Assembly: GCF_023516455.1 (NCBI RefSeq)
Contig: NZ_JAMGBA010000001.1
Coordinates: forward strand, 682,001 to 746,000
Direction of reading: 5' to 3'
Origin: Sphingomonas caseinilytica
Lineage (GTDB): Bacteria; Pseudomonadota; Alphaproteobacteria; Sphingomonadales; Sphingomonadaceae
Length of the DNA stretch: 64,000 nucleotides
Below the pieces are notes generated by a model. It had not been told where the DNA came from. It saw only the letters and a list, made by a program, of their open reading frames with translations, and did no database searches. The position numbers and the translations under genes were made by a program. Shown in pieces: positions 18,154 through 28,128 of this stretch (its first letter is position 1; each line of letters starts with the position of its first letter).

Positions 18154-19739
18154 GTTCGCTTGAACCGGTGACATTGCAAGCAATCGAGCAAGCGCTGGTC
18201 GAGCGCGACATAGCGCGCGCCGCGGACCTGGCGGAACAAGCACTAGCCAATGGCGCCCGCGATCCGATGCTCCTCAACCTGGTCGCCTGGAAGCTTGAGG
18301 AAGCAGGCGAATATGACGCCTCGCGCCAACTGCTGGATGAAGCGCTGTCACTGTCCCCGGGGGACCCGAGCATCATCGGCGCCATCGGCGCCGTCCTTCG
18401 AAAGCAGGGCAAGCTTGGCGATGCGCTGCGCACGCTCGACGAGGCAATAAAGCTGGACCCGACCGCCGCTGCCCCCTGGCTTGAACGAGGCATGGCTCTG
18501 GAAACTGGCGGCTCGCTCGAGCCGGCAATGGCCAGCTATCGCCGTGCCGCGGAGCTTGATCCGCAGTCGGCATCCGCATTCGGGGGTGTCGCGGCGGTCG
18601 CATCGCGGCGCGGCGACTTCGACGTTGCTCTGCAATTTGCAGAACGCGCCCTTTTGCTGGACCCGCTGGACCCGCAAGGCGCCGCCGGAATGGCACGCAT
18701 CGACATCGAACGAGGCCGGGCGGATTCCGCGCTTCCGATCCTGGACGCGGCCCTTGCCTCGAACCTCAGCGACGCAAACCGGTCGAACCTTGCCGGCATT
18801 CGGGGCGATGCGCTCGACCGTCTCGGCCGGTACGCGGAAGCCTTCGACGCCTATGCGGAGTCAAAGCGGGTTTCGGCCCGCCGCTTCGAACAGCTTGGCG
18901 TCGACGGCGAAACCCAGCGCGAACTGGCCGACCGCATCGCAAGCGAATTCACGTCTATCGACAACTGGCCCGGCGACGTCACCAGCGCGGCCTCCGACCC
19001 CGCCTTCATCATCGGATTCCCGCGATCGGGAACAACGCTGGTCGAAAATATGCTCGCATCGATCCCTGGCGTCGTGGCGCTCGAGGAACGGCCGACCCTG
19101 GCCGCCAGCGAGCAATATTTGGGCGAAGGCGGCCTAGCCCGTTTCGCCTCCGCTTCCGCGAGCGAACTGGAGGAACTTCGCCAAGCCTATTGGCAAGTGG
19201 TCCGCGCCGCTGGTGTCGATCCGGACGGCAAGCTGTTCGTCGACAAGGATCCGCTCAAAGGCCTGATGCTGCCACTGATCGCGAGACTCTTTCCGGCCGC
19301 CAGGATCATCGTCATGCGCCGCGATCCGCGTGACGTGGTCCTGAGCTGCTTTCGCTCCAATTTCGCGCTCACTGCCGCCGCGCTCGAATTCACCGACCTG
19401 GAGCGTACGGCTCACCATTACGACGCGGTCATGCGGACTCAGGAGGCGTTCCTGGCCGCCCTGCCCTTGGCCCGCCACGAACTGCGCTATGAGGCGCTGG
19501 TCGCGGACTTCGAAACCGAAACGCGCCAGCTTTGCGATTTCCTTGGGGTCGAGTGGAGCGAGGATATGCGCGACTTCGCCCAGACCGCGCGCCGCCGCGG
19601 GGTTTCGACGATGAGCGCGACGCAGGTCACCAAGAAGCTCTACGACGGGTCGAAGCAATGGCGCCGATATGAGGAGCGGCTGCGTCCCATCCTGCCGATC
19701 CTTGATCCCTGGGTGAAGAGCTTCGGATATTCCGCGTGA
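18150..19739 (+). CDS. TPR-repeat sulfotransferase
   Basis: 529 residues. Residues about 1-240 are tetratricopeptide-like repeats (ARAADLAEQALANGARDP, DALRTLDEAIKLDPTAAAPW, DVALQFAERALLLDPLDPQG). The C-terminal half is a PAPS-dependent sulfotransferase: 5'-phosphosulfate loop FIIGFPRSGTTLVENML at about 286-302, and 3'-phosphate segment RIIVMRRDPRDVVLSCFRS. The start is GTG 18150 inside the aguB stop (4-nt overlap). Substrate unknown; members of this class in proteobacteria are often linked to proteins or polysaccharides. Confidence 0.85.
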   Translation: MSSLEPVTLQAIEQALVERDIARAADLAEQALANGARDPMLLNLVAWKLEEAGEYDASRQLLDEALSLSPGDPSIIGAIGAVLRKQGKLGDALRTLDEAIKLDPTAAAPWLERGMALETGGSLEPAMASYRRAAELDPQSASAFGGVAAVASRRGDFDVALQFAERALLLDPLDPQGAAGMARIDIERGRADSALPILDAALASNLSDANRSNLAGIRGDALDRLGRYAEAFDAYAESKRVSARRFEQLGVDGETQRELADRIASEFTSIDNWPGDVTSAASDPAFIIGFPRSGTTLVENMLASIPGVVALEERPTLAASEQYLGEGGLARFASASASELEELRQAYWQVVRAAGVDPDGKLFVDKDPLKGLMLPLIARLFPAARIIVMRRDPRDVVLSCFRSNFALTAAALEFTDLERTAHHYDAVMRTQEAFLAALPLARHELRYEALVADFETETRQLCDFLGVEWSEDMRDFAQTARRRGVSTMSATQVTKKLYDGSKQWRRYEERLRPILPILDPWVKSFGYSA

Positions 19740-20227
19740 ACGCTTCGTCTCACCTCTATGCCGTCGCGATCGGTTCCAACCGCCGCCATGGCCGCTTCGG
19801 AAGGCCGTCCGGGGTCGTCGAAGCGGCGATTTCGCGCCTCGATGCCGATTTCGACCTGTTCGATGCGGCGCCGATCATCCTCAACAAGGCGGTCGGCGGG
19901 GCCGGCCGCGATTTCGCCAATTCGGTCGCGCTGGTGAGCAGCAAGCTTGAGCCGCCGGCCATGCTTGCGGCGATCAAGCGGATCGAGCGGGAATTCGGTC
20001 GCCGCCCCGGCCGGCGCTGGGGAGAACGGGTGCTCGACCTCGACTTGGCCGCCTGGGACGGAGGACGATATCGGGCCTTGAGCCTTACGATCCCCCACCC
20101 TCGCCTCGCCGAACGGGATTTCGTTCTGGGTCCGCTGGCAGCGGTGGCGCCCGACTGGCGCATTGCCGGGCCGCTTAGCGTCCGCCACCTGCTATCGCGC
20201 CTTGGCAAGCGCCGCCCCAGCCGCTAA
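19736..20227 (+). CDS. folK: 2-amino-4-hydroxy-6-hydroxymethyldihydropteridine pyrophosphokinase
   Basis: HPPK of folate synthesis, transferring pyrophosphate from ATP to hydroxymethyldihydropterin. It has 163 residues. Motifs: YAVAIGSNR, IEREFGRRPGRRWGERVLDLDLAAWDG (with the metal-binding DLD) and IPHPRLAERDFVLGPL. GTG start overlapping the sulfotransferase stop by 4 nt; last gene of this overlapping run. Confidence 0.93.
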   Translation: MNASSHLYAVAIGSNRRHGRFGRPSGVVEAAISRLDADFDLFDAAPIILNKAVGGAGRDFANSVALVSSKLEPPAMLAAIKRIEREFGRRPGRRWGERVLDLDLAAWDGGRYRALSLTIPHPRLAERDFVLGPLAAVAPDWRIAGPLSVRHLLSRLGKRRPSR

Positions 20228-20251
20228 CGGCGGCCATCCGAACGATGGTGC

Positions 20252-20327
20252 GGGCCCTTAGCTCAGTCGGTAGAGCAACTGACTTTTAATCAGTAGGTCG
20301 CTGGTTCGAATCCAGCAGGGCTCACCA
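20252..20327 (+). tRNA. tRNA-Lys (anticodon TTT)
   Basis: 76-nt cloverleaf with encoded CCA. Acceptor GGGCCCT pairs with AGGGCTC (one G-U). The anticodon stem ACTGA/TCAGT encloses loop CTTTTAA, with anticodon TTT at 20285-20287. T arm GCTGG-TTCGAAT-CCAGC. Confidence 0.97.
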
Positions 20328-20377
20328 GCCTCATTACACTTCAAAATAAACGCCACGCGTCAGCGTGTCCGCTTCTG

Positions 20378-21088
20378 TCAAAGATTGACGACGTTGTAGC
20401 GCTTCAGCTCCTCGGGGGTCAGGCAGCGCCGTGTCGAGCGGTCCTGCCCTTCCGTCTCGACCGCCTTTTGCTGGTACATCACGTCGCTCAGCAGCTTGCG
20501 CGACACGCCCATGCGGATGAGGAAGTCATTGTCCTCTGTCGCGAGGATCGCCGAGCTTTGCTCGATCTCGCCGATCAGGCCGACGGTGGCGTTGGCGCCC
20601 TTCGATACTTCGACGTCGATCAAGGCTCGGTTGGCGGTGTGGGTGAACATATGGACAATGAACAATCCGCCCGCGTCGACCGAGCGAATGGGGCCGCCCA
20701 TGAAGAGAAAGTTGCAGGCGGAGAAGCACGCCGCGCCGGCGGGGACGCGCGTCGGGATCATCGCCTTGCGGATCAGGCGGCCGCCTTCGTTGCCGATGGC
20801 GGCATTTCCGCCGGGAGAGCTGAACCAGATCTCCTCCACCGGCGCGTTGGCGGTGAGCGCTTCGGCCAGCCGGGTCGCGGCGCCATCGTCGATCACGCCC
20901 TCGGCCCGAAGCACGCGGCCTCCGCGGCTTGTGTCGAGCGTGAAGCGCATTTGCGGATAGGTCGCCCAGCCGGGCGCCTCCGGGCAGGTCGGGTTGACGG
21001 GATCGTTGACCGCAGCGACGGGGGCGGCCCAAAGCAGCGCGGTCAGAGCCGCGAGGCAGCCCGCCCTATGTGGCCAGGGCATAGCCAC
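20378..21088 (-). CDS. Exported ClpP/crotonase-fold-like protein
   Basis: 236 residues with an N-terminal signal region (CLAALTALLWAAPVAA). The middle resembles periplasmic ClpP-like proteins (COG3904 type): IWFSSPGGNAAIGNEGGRLI, and a Ser in ACFSACNFLFMGG at the position of the ClpP nucleophile, followed by a conserved His in IVHMFTH. A serine hydrolase role is possible but not shown. Its start overlaps the 3' end of the next upstream gene by 23 nt. Confidence 0.7.
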   Translation of the reverse strand: MAMPWPHRAGCLAALTALLWAAPVAAVNDPVNPTCPEAPGWATYPQMRFTLDTSRGGRVLRAEGVIDDGAATRLAEALTANAPVEEIWFSSPGGNAAIGNEGGRLIRKAMIPTRVPAGAACFSACNFLFMGGPIRSVDAGGLFIVHMFTHTANRALIDVEVSKGANATVGLIGEIEQSSAILATEDNDFLIRMGVSRKLLSDVMYQQKAVETEGQDRSTRRCLTPEELKRYNVVNL

Positions 21089-21608
21089 TTTCGCCGGGCT
21101 TGCGGCACATCTTCTTCAAGGCGGTGGTTTCCTCGCCATCGACAATGACGACATCGGTGACGGTCACGCAGCTGGTGCCGTCGGCGAGCTTGTCCTCGCC
21201 GGTAACGGTGGACGTCCCGGAAACATTCTCGCGGGTCTCACTCTTCCAGGCCGAAGATGTGCCGACGCCGCCGCGAACCGCGCTGTTGGTGGCTTCCGCC
21301 GCCTGGACCTGCTCCTTGCAGTCGAGCTGTTCAATGATCGCGGTCGACAGCAGGCTTCCGACCGGTACCGCAAGGCCGACCACAGCCCCGCTTGCCCCGG
21401 CGCTGCCGAGCGCGGAACCGGCGATGCTACCCGCGATCGCGCCGAATAGGCTGTTGCGCTGCTTCCTGGACTCCGAAGTCTGGCACTGCTGGGTGGTGGT
21501 GGAGCTTTCGCTCTTCTTCTTGCCGAGGCCGAAGAATTGGGCCTGCGCAGGCTGCGCGGCGAGTGTGGCAATGGCGATTGCCGCAGTGATGAATTTGGTC
21601 GCGTTCAA
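21066..21608 (-). CDS. Exported glycine-zipper protein
   Basis: 180 residues with signal peptide MNATKFITAAIAIATLAAQP ending near AQAQ. Residues 50-85 form a Gly/Ala-rich membrane-interacting stretch (LFGAIAGSIAGSALGSAG) like the glycine zipper of 17-kDa surface-antigen proteins. The C-terminal part has a Cys pair (TSCVTVTDVVIVDGEE...KKMCRKPGESGY) typical of that antigen's tail. Probably an envelope protein; role unknown. It overlaps the downstream ClpP-like gene, so the two are likely co-expressed. Confidence 0.65.
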   Translation of the reverse strand: MNATKFITAAIAIATLAAQPAQAQFFGLGKKKSESSTTTQQCQTSESRKQRNSLFGAIAGSIAGSALGSAGASGAVVGLAVPVGSLLSTAIIEQLDCKEQVQAAEATNSAVRGGVGTSSAWKSETRENVSGTSTVTGEDKLADGTSCVTVTDVVIVDGEETTALKKMCRKPGESGYALAT

Positions 21609-21824
21609 CTGCCCGCTCCCTGTTTACTGGCCAGGACGCCGGTCTATGCCTGCCCGTCAAGCCGGTCAATCGGCGGGAGTACCCTTAGCCATCTGCTACC
21701 AGCTTTTCCGGATTCCGTTTCGGAGTTTGCGGGCCTAGCCCCGCACGCGGATCGGGGGTGATCGCGATTGGTGCGATGGTCGATGCGATCGCTTTTCTGA
21801 AATTTCCAGAAGGGGAGCTCTCAA

Positions 21825-22715
21825 ATGACCCAGAACCTTTGCAAGGCGCTAATGTCTGCCGCGGCACCCGCCCTGATCCTGTTGCCAGCGCTATCGTCCT
21901 GTTCGAAGCCAGCGCAGGAAAATGCAACCGAGCAAGCCGCGACCGAGACAAGCGCCACGGAGCAAGCTGGCACCGAACAGGCAGGGGCGGCGCAAGACGA
22001 ATCCGCAAAGAATGCAAAGGGCCTGCTCAAGGCCATGGCGGACTATCTCGCGGCGCAGAAGGTCATATCACTGAGCTATGACTCGGTGTTCGAAGTGGTC
22101 ACCGACCAGCAGCAGAAACTCCAGGTCGCGACTTCCGGCACCGTGCTTCTGAACAGGCCGGACAAGGTTCGAACGACCCGCAAATCCGGTTTCTCCGATA
22201 CCGAAATGGTCTTTGACGGGAAAACGCTTTCGTTCCTCGGCAAGGGTCAGAATGCCTACATCCAGGCGGAAGCTCCCGGCACGATCGATACGTTGGTCGA
22301 GCAGCTGAGGGACAAGTTCCACAGGCAGCTTCCCGGTGCCGATTTCCTGACGTCGAACGTCTACGATGAACTGATGACCGACGTCACTGACGTAAAGGAT
22401 CTCGGAAGCGGCGTAATCGACGGCAAGGAATGCGATCACCTGGCGTTTCGCGCCAAGGACACCGACTGGCAAATCTGGATTGCGCAGGGCGATACTCCGT
22501 ATCCCTGCCGCTATGTGATCACCAGCAAGGGCGTCGATCAGGCGCCACAATTTACGATGACCATTCGCGACTGGAACGCGAGCGCCGGTGCAGGACAAGG
22601 TGATTTCAGCTTCACGCCGCCCGCAGGCGCCAAGAAGCTGGACATCAAGGACCTCGCGGCGCTCAAGGAAACCAGCGACCTGCCCGAAAATTACAAAGTG
22701 GGAGCTTCCAAATGA
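21825..22715 (+). CDS. DUF2092 family lipoprotein
   Basis: 296 residues. The leader ends LLPALSSC, a plausible lipobox with Cys at about residue 26, then a Gln/Glu/Thr/Ala linker. The rest matches the DUF2092 fold, related to LolA/LolB-type lipoprotein carriers (SYDSVFEVVTDQQQKLQ, VRTTRKSG, MVFDGKTLSFLG, PYPCRYVITSKG). Probably periplasmic-facing and outer-membrane anchored. The stop overlaps the next small gene by 4 nt. AAGGGGAG precedes the ATG. Confidence 0.8.
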   Translation: MTQNLCKALMSAAAPALILLPALSSCSKPAQENATEQAATETSATEQAGTEQAGAAQDESAKNAKGLLKAMADYLAAQKVISLSYDSVFEVVTDQQQKLQVATSGTVLLNRPDKVRTTRKSGFSDTEMVFDGKTLSFLGKGQNAYIQAEAPGTIDTLVEQLRDKFHRQLPGADFLTSNVYDELMTDVTDVKDLGSGVIDGKECDHLAFRAKDTDWQIWIAQGDTPYPCRYVITSKGVDQAPQFTMTIRDWNASAGAGQGDFSFTPPAGAKKLDIKDLAALKETSDLPENYKVGASK

Positions 22716-22924
22716 CCATGTCCAGGAAAGTGCGGATCGTGCTGCTGGCGGGGCTCGTCGGCTTCGGCGCGTCGGAGGCGGCAAACTACCTCACGAACAG
22801 CAACTCATTCAGCCTGGTAGCTCCGGCTGAAGCACGAGTGGGCCGTCCGTTGACGCCGGTCAGCGTAGCCGGCGTCGCTCGACGGACGTCGAGGCGCTGT
22901 GCGGCGGGCGTGTATAACTGCTGA
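22712..22924 (+). CDS. Small exported protein, translationally coupled to DUF2092 gene
   Basis: 70 residues: a hydrophobic N-terminus (VRIVLLAGLVGFGASEAANY) and an Arg-rich tail ending in two cysteines (RCAAGVYNC). It starts in the stop codon of the DUF2092 gene (ATGA overlap), so it is likely expressed with it. Unknown function. Confidence 0.6.
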   Translation: MTMSRKVRIVLLAGLVGFGASEAANYLTNSNSFSLVAPAEARVGRPLTPVSVAGVARRTSRRCAAGVYNC

Positions 22925-22974
22925 AATGCGCACCAGCCGCCGAGTTCGGCGCGCTGGAGAGCTGAAAAATAAGT

Positions 22975-23015
22975 GAAAAAATGGGCCGCGTTCCGGGGAA
23001 ATGGAACGCGGCCCA
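22975..23015 (-). terminator. Intrinsic terminator of the ABC exporter operon
   Basis: Perfect 13-bp stem TGGGCCGCGTTCC / GGAACGCGGCCCA (22982-22994, 23003-23015). On the minus strand it is followed directly by six T, so it ends the leftward operon stopping at 23031. Confidence 0.85.
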
Positions 23016-23030
23016 GGCGTGCTCCCCTTT

Positions 23031-25523
23031 TTATTCGTAACGAAGAGCGTGGATCGGGTTTGCCCGCGCGACCTTGAAGGCGTGGCTGATTACCGTGACG
23101 ATGGCGATGGTGAGCGCGACCAGCGCGGCCACCACGAACGGCGCGGGACCAAGGTCGATCCGGTCGTCGAACTGGTTCAGCCAGTCGCGCATCAGCCACC
23201 AGGCGGCCGGCCAGGCGATGATGTTGGCGACGATGACCGGACGGCTGAACTGCCAGACCAGCAGTTGCACGATGTCGCGAGTCCGGGCCCCCAATACCTT
23301 GCGGATCCCGATTTCCTTGGTCCGCCGTTCGGCGGTGAACGCCGCGAGACCGAACAGGCCGAGGCAGCCGATGACGACCGCCAGCATGGAGAATGCCGCG
23401 AACATCTGCGCGCGAGCATCCTCTGCCTCGTACAGCTCCTTCATCACGTCCTCGCTGAACTCTGCGTTGAACGGCACCTCGTTGGTGATCTGCTTCCATT
23501 CCCGCTCGACGGCCGAGCGAACGGTCGCGGGATCGCCGTCGTAGCGGACGATCATCCACGCCGGACCCTTGTTGACGTTGCGGAACATGATGGGATCGAT
23601 CGGCGTGCGGACCGAACGGAAGCGGGTATCGCCGACGACGCCGATGATGTGCACGTCGGTGATGCCGGTGTCGGGCGAGAACATCTCGCTGCGCACGGTC
23701 TTGCCGACCGCGTCCTGCGGCGATTTGAAGCCGAGCTGGCGGACGGCATATTCGTTGAGGACGACGTTGACGCCGCGCGCGGTCAGCGCTTTTTCCACTT
23801 CGACGTCCGTCGGGAACGGGGTGGTCATGTCGTCCATCGGCCGGTTCGGATCGAACCAGCGCCCGGCCTTCATCGTCAGCCCCATGGCGTCGAAGAAGCC
23901 CTCGTCGACATTATATTGGCCGATCAGGATCTGCTTGGTGCTGCCCGGCGGGATGATGAAGTTGTTGTTGTTGTTCGACGTGTTGACGCCGATGTCGGTG
24001 CGCCCGACCGCGGTAACGCCCGGCACCCGCTTCATCCGCTCGACGATGGATTCTCCGGTATCCCAGAGCTGGGCGCGGGCGAGTTCGTCCACCTGGAGGA
24101 TATGGTCGCGCTTGTAGCCCGGATCGACCGAGCGCGCGTACACCGTCTGGCCGTAGATGACCGCGGTGCAGATGATGAGGCCGATCGAAACCGCGAACTG
24201 CAACACGACCAGGGCCGCGCGCAGGCGACCCGAACCCGGCGTTTCAGCAGCGGATCGGTTGGCCTTGAGCACCTGCGCCGGCTGGAACCGCGACAGGAAG
24301 AAGGCCGGATAGAGGCCGCTGACGATACCGACCGCCAAGGTAAGGCCGATGGCCGGCAACAGGATACCGCCGCTGCCCAGATAGTGGAGCTGCAGGTCCG
24401 CATCGAGGAACGCCGCGAACGGCTTCACCAGCAGTTCGACCAGCGCCAATGCCAGAAGCATCGATGCGGCGGAGATCAGGATCGATTCCCCGACGAACTG
24501 GATGATCAGCTGCTTGCGATTGGCCCCAAGCACCTTCCGAAGCGCGACTTCACGGGCGCGCTGGCTTGCGCGCGCCGTGGCTAGGTTGGTGAAGTTCACG
24601 ACAGCCATGCCGAGGATCAGTGCGGCGATGATCGCGAAGGTCGTGATCGTCTGCTGCTCATTGCTGGGCGTCATCTCGCCATCCTTGGCCTCGCCGAGGT
24701 GGATGTCGCTAACGTTGGTGAACTTCCATTCCTGGAAATCGCCCTGGTTGAACTTGATGCCGCCGGTGTCCTCGTCCGGGATGTTGCGCTTTTCCCAGGC
24801 GGGAAGCTGCGCTTCCAGCTTCTTGGCATCGGTGCCCGGTTTCAGTTTCAGATAGACCCAGCCTGACTGGCAGCCCCAGCAGCTCAGGAAGAAGGGATCG
24901 TCCTTGAAGAAGGCCGCCATGTCGAGGCGTAGGATGGCGTTGATCTTCATGTGCGAATTCTTCGGCACATCCTTGAGGACGCCGGTGATCTTGAAGTCGC
25001 GCTTGATGCCGCGGGAAATGACCGTCAGCGTCTTTCCGACGACGTCTTCGGTGCCATAGCGGCGCATCGCCTCGCTCTGGGTGACGACACCGGTCTGCGG
25101 CGCGGTGAGGGTCGTTCCGGCCACCAGCGGCAGGTTGACGACCTTCAGGAAGTCTTCGTCGGCATATTTATAGTCTTCGGTAGCGGTGGCCTGCCCGTCC
25201 TTCAGGAAGACCGGCTCCGTGCCGAGGATGTAGGCGCCGTTCTCGACCTGCGGGAAGTCCTTCTCGATGCGTTCCTTGGTCGTGTAGGACGCCATCTGGA
25301 AGGCGAATTCTTCGCCCGTGTCCGGGTTCTTGCCGAAGGTCTGGAACTGGTAAGTGTTCTCAGCGTCCGGGATCCACTTATCGTAGCTCTGCTCGTAACG
25401 GATGTAGAGCAGGATCATGATGCAGGCGGCCATGCCGATGGCGAGGCCGGCGATGTTGATGATCGAATAGGTCTTGCTCTTGGCGAGCGCCCGAACAGCT
25501 ACCGTCCAATAGTTCCGCCACAT
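23031..25523 (-). CDS. ABC exporter permease, MacB/FtsX type (copy 1)
   Basis: 830 residues with the eight-helix layout of double MacB_PCD/FtsX proteins. A TM helix at about 20-42 is followed by a periplasmic domain to about 280, an FtsX block at about 290-420, a second periplasmic domain, then FtsX at about 705-825 ([20 protein letters not shown]). It is the last gene of the operon adaptor-ATPase-permease-permease. Its first 50 residues are identical to those of the adjacent paralogue, indicating recent duplication or conversion. Substrate unknown. Confidence 0.88.
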   Translation of the reverse strand: MWRNYWTVAVRALAKSKTYSIINIAGLAIGMAACIMILLYIRYEQSYDKWIPDAENTYQFQTFGKNPDTGEEFAFQMASYTTKERIEKDFPQVENGAYILGTEPVFLKDGQATATEDYKYADEDFLKVVNLPLVAGTTLTAPQTGVVTQSEAMRRYGTEDVVGKTLTVISRGIKRDFKITGVLKDVPKNSHMKINAILRLDMAAFFKDDPFFLSCWGCQSGWVYLKLKPGTDAKKLEAQLPAWEKRNIPDEDTGGIKFNQGDFQEWKFTNVSDIHLGEAKDGEMTPSNEQQTITTFAIIAALILGMAVVNFTNLATARASQRAREVALRKVLGANRKQLIIQFVGESILISAASMLLALALVELLVKPFAAFLDADLQLHYLGSGGILLPAIGLTLAVGIVSGLYPAFFLSRFQPAQVLKANRSAAETPGSGRLRAALVVLQFAVSIGLIICTAVIYGQTVYARSVDPGYKRDHILQVDELARAQLWDTGESIVERMKRVPGVTAVGRTDIGVNTSNNNNNFIIPPGSTKQILIGQYNVDEGFFDAMGLTMKAGRWFDPNRPMDDMTTPFPTDVEVEKALTARGVNVVLNEYAVRQLGFKSPQDAVGKTVRSEMFSPDTGITDVHIIGVVGDTRFRSVRTPIDPIMFRNVNKGPAWMIVRYDGDPATVRSAVEREWKQITNEVPFNAEFSEDVMKELYEAEDARAQMFAAFSMLAVVIGCLGLFGLAAFTAERRTKEIGIRKVLGARTRDIVQLLVWQFSRPVIVANIIAWPAAWWLMRDWLNQFDDRIDLGPAPFVVAALVALTIAIVTVISHAFKVARANPIHALRYE

Positions 25524-25602
25524 CGTTCCTGTCCTCGTCCAAATCCTGGCTGCGAAGGGGGCCGAACCAGCAGCGAAGCGGGTTCGGCCCGGCGATATTC
25601 CG

Positions 25603-28098
25603 TTATTCGTACCTCAGTGCGTGAATGGGGTTGGCTCTCGCCACCTTGAACGCGTGACTGATGACCGTGACGATGGCGATGGTGAGCGCGATCAGTGCGG
25701 CCGCCACGAACGGTGCCGGGCCCAGAGTGACCCGATCGTCGAACTGGTTCAGCCAGTCGCGCATCATCCACCAGGCCACCGGCCAGGCGATGATGTTGGC
25801 GACGATAACCGGACGGCTGAACTGCCAGACCAAGAGGCGCACGATGTCGCGGGTGCGGGCTCCCAGCACCTTGCGAATGCCGATCTCCTTGGTCCGCCGC
25901 TCGGCGGTAAAGGCGGCGAGGCCGAACAGGCCGAGGCAACCGATCACCACCGCGAGCAAGGAGAAGGCCGCGAACATCTGCGCGCGGGCATCTTCCTGCT
26001 CATATGCCTCGCCAATCACGTCTTCGCTGAACTTGGCGTTGAACGGCACCTCGTTGGTGATCTGCTTCCACTGGCGCTCTACGGCGGATTTTACCGTCGC
26101 GGGATCGCCATTGTAGCGGACGATCATCCACGCCGATCCGGTCGTAACCTTGCGGAACATGATCGGTTCGATCGGGGTGCGGACCGTGCGGAACCGGCTA
26201 TTGCCGACCACACCGATGATAGTGATGTTCACCATGCCCGCTTCCGGTGACAAGAGCTCACTCTTCACCACCTTGCCGACCGCATCCTGAGGCGATTTGA
26301 AGCCTAGCCGCTGGGCGGCAAGTTCGTTGATGACGACGTGGATTCCGCGCTGGGCGATCGATTTCTCGACGTCCAGGTTCTGCGGAAATGGTATGGTCGT
26401 ATCGTCGATCGGACGGCTGGCATCGAACCAGCGGCCGGCCTTCAAGGTGAGACCCATCGCGTCGAAATAATCGGCGCCCACATTGTACTGGCCGATCAGG
26501 ACCTGCTTGTTTGCACCGGGCGGAATGATGCCCGAATTGCTGTTGTTGGTGGTCGCGACGCCTATATCGGCAAGCGAAGCAGCGGTCACACCAGGGATGC
26601 GCTTCATCTGATTCACGATCGTCTCGCCGAGCGGATAGAGCTGGGCACGCCCCAGTTCATCGACCTGGAGGATGTGATCCCGCTTGTATCCGGGGTCGGC
26701 CGACCGGGCGTAGACCGTCTGACCGTAGATGACCGCGGTGCAGATGATGAGCCCGATCGAAACCGCGAACTGCATCACCACCAGCGCGGTACGAAGACGT
26801 CCGGAACCCGGCGTTTCAGCGGCGGAGCGATTGGCTTTCAAGACCTGCGCCGGCTGGAACCGCGACAGGAAGAAAGCCGGATAGAGCCCGCTGATGACGC
26901 CGACCAGCAAGGTCAGCACGATCGCCGGAAGCAGGATCCCGCCCTGACCGAGGTAGTTGAGCTGCAGATCCGCATCGAGGAATGCAGCGAAAGGCTTCAC
27001 CAGCAGCTCGACCAGCGTCAACGCCAACAGCATCGAAGCGGCGGAGATCAGGATCGATTCACCGACGAACTGGATGATGAGCTGGCGCCGGTTCGCACCG
27101 AGAACCTTCCTCAAGGCCACTTCGCGAGCACGCTGGCTGGCCCGGGCCGTGGCGAGATTGGTGAAATTGACCACCGCCATTCCGAGGATCAGCAAGGCGA
27201 TCACTGCGAAAGTGGTGATCGTCTGCCGGTCGTTGCCCGGGGTTATGGTGCCATCCTGCCCCTTGCCTAGGTGGACGTCCGCGATGTTGACGAAATGCCA
27301 GTCCTGCTCCTGGCCGGCGTTGTACATGATGTCGCCGTTCGGCTCGTCAGGGATGTTGCGCTTTTCCCAGGCCGGAAGCTGCGCTTCCATCTTCGACACG
27401 TCGGTGCCGGGCCGGACTTTCAGATAGACCCAACCGTTCTGGCAACCCCAGCAAGTGAGGATTTGCGGATTGTCGGCGTTGAAGGTCGGATAATCGAGGC
27501 GCAGGACCGCCTTGACCTTCATGCTCGAATTCTTGGGTATATTCTTGAGCACGCCATTGATCTTGAAATCACGCTTTTGGCCGCGCGAGATCACCGTCAG
27601 CGTGCGTCCCAGCACCTGATCGGTGCCGTAGCGGGCGATGGCCTCGTCCTGCGCGATCACCGCCGTCTGCGGCGCGGTAAGGGTCGTTCCGGAGAGCAGC
27701 GGAAGGTTGATCACCTTCAGCATGTCGTCGTCCGCGAACAGATAGTCTTCGGTCGACGTCGCCTGGCCGTCCTTCAGGAAGACCGGCCCATTGTCCTGGA
27801 CGTAGACGGCGTCCGTGACCTGCGGGAAATCCTTCTTGATCCGGTCCTTGGTCACATAGGCGGACATTTGCAGCAACGCCGGATCACCGCCCGATTCCGG
27901 GTTCGGATACCAGGCCTGGAACTGGTAGGTGTTCGCATGATCCGGGAGCCATTTGTCATAGCTCTGCTCGTACCGAATATAGAGCAGGATCATGATGCAG
28001 GCGGCCATGCCGATCGCGAGACCGGCAATATTGATGATCGAATATGTCTTGCTCTTGGCAAGCGCCCTAACCGCCACCGTCCAGTAATTGCGCCACAT
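25603..28098 (-). CDS. ABC exporter permease, MacB/FtsX type (copy 2)
   Basis: 831 residues with the same architecture as its downstream paralogue: TM1 at about 20-42, two MacB-like periplasmic domains, FtsX blocks at about 290-420 and 705-825, with the motif [18 protein letters not shown] before each set of helices. The first 50 residues are identical to copy 1; the periplasmic domains have diverged (for example EPNGDIMYN against EDTGGIKFN), which would fit different partner or substrate contacts. It lies 30 bp after the ATPase gene. Confidence 0.88.
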   Translation of the reverse strand: MWRNYWTVAVRALAKSKTYSIINIAGLAIGMAACIMILLYIRYEQSYDKWLPDHANTYQFQAWYPNPESGGDPALLQMSAYVTKDRIKKDFPQVTDAVYVQDNGPVFLKDGQATSTEDYLFADDDMLKVINLPLLSGTTLTAPQTAVIAQDEAIARYGTDQVLGRTLTVISRGQKRDFKINGVLKNIPKNSSMKVKAVLRLDYPTFNADNPQILTCWGCQNGWVYLKVRPGTDVSKMEAQLPAWEKRNIPDEPNGDIMYNAGQEQDWHFVNIADVHLGKGQDGTITPGNDRQTITTFAVIALLILGMAVVNFTNLATARASQRAREVALRKVLGANRRQLIIQFVGESILISAASMLLALTLVELLVKPFAAFLDADLQLNYLGQGGILLPAIVLTLLVGVISGLYPAFFLSRFQPAQVLKANRSAAETPGSGRLRTALVVMQFAVSIGLIICTAVIYGQTVYARSADPGYKRDHILQVDELGRAQLYPLGETIVNQMKRIPGVTAASLADIGVATTNNSNSGIIPPGANKQVLIGQYNVGADYFDAMGLTLKAGRWFDASRPIDDTTIPFPQNLDVEKSIAQRGIHVVINELAAQRLGFKSPQDAVGKVVKSELLSPEAGMVNITIIGVVGNSRFRTVRTPIEPIMFRKVTTGSAWMIVRYNGDPATVKSAVERQWKQITNEVPFNAKFSEDVIGEAYEQEDARAQMFAAFSLLAVVIGCLGLFGLAAFTAERRTKEIGIRKVLGARTRDIVRLLVWQFSRPVIVANIIAWPVAWWMMRDWLNQFDDRVTLGPAPFVAAALIALTIAIVTVISHAFKVARANPIHALRYE

Positions 28099-28128
28099 CG
28101 CGGCTTATTCCCTTCGAACCGAGTGCAA

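Noticed and set aside
23001-24584. 527-codon plus-strand frame opposite the ABC permease
   Set aside because: Composition (Asp/Arg/His-rich) mirrors the permease codons; no signal, no domain, runs through the terminator.
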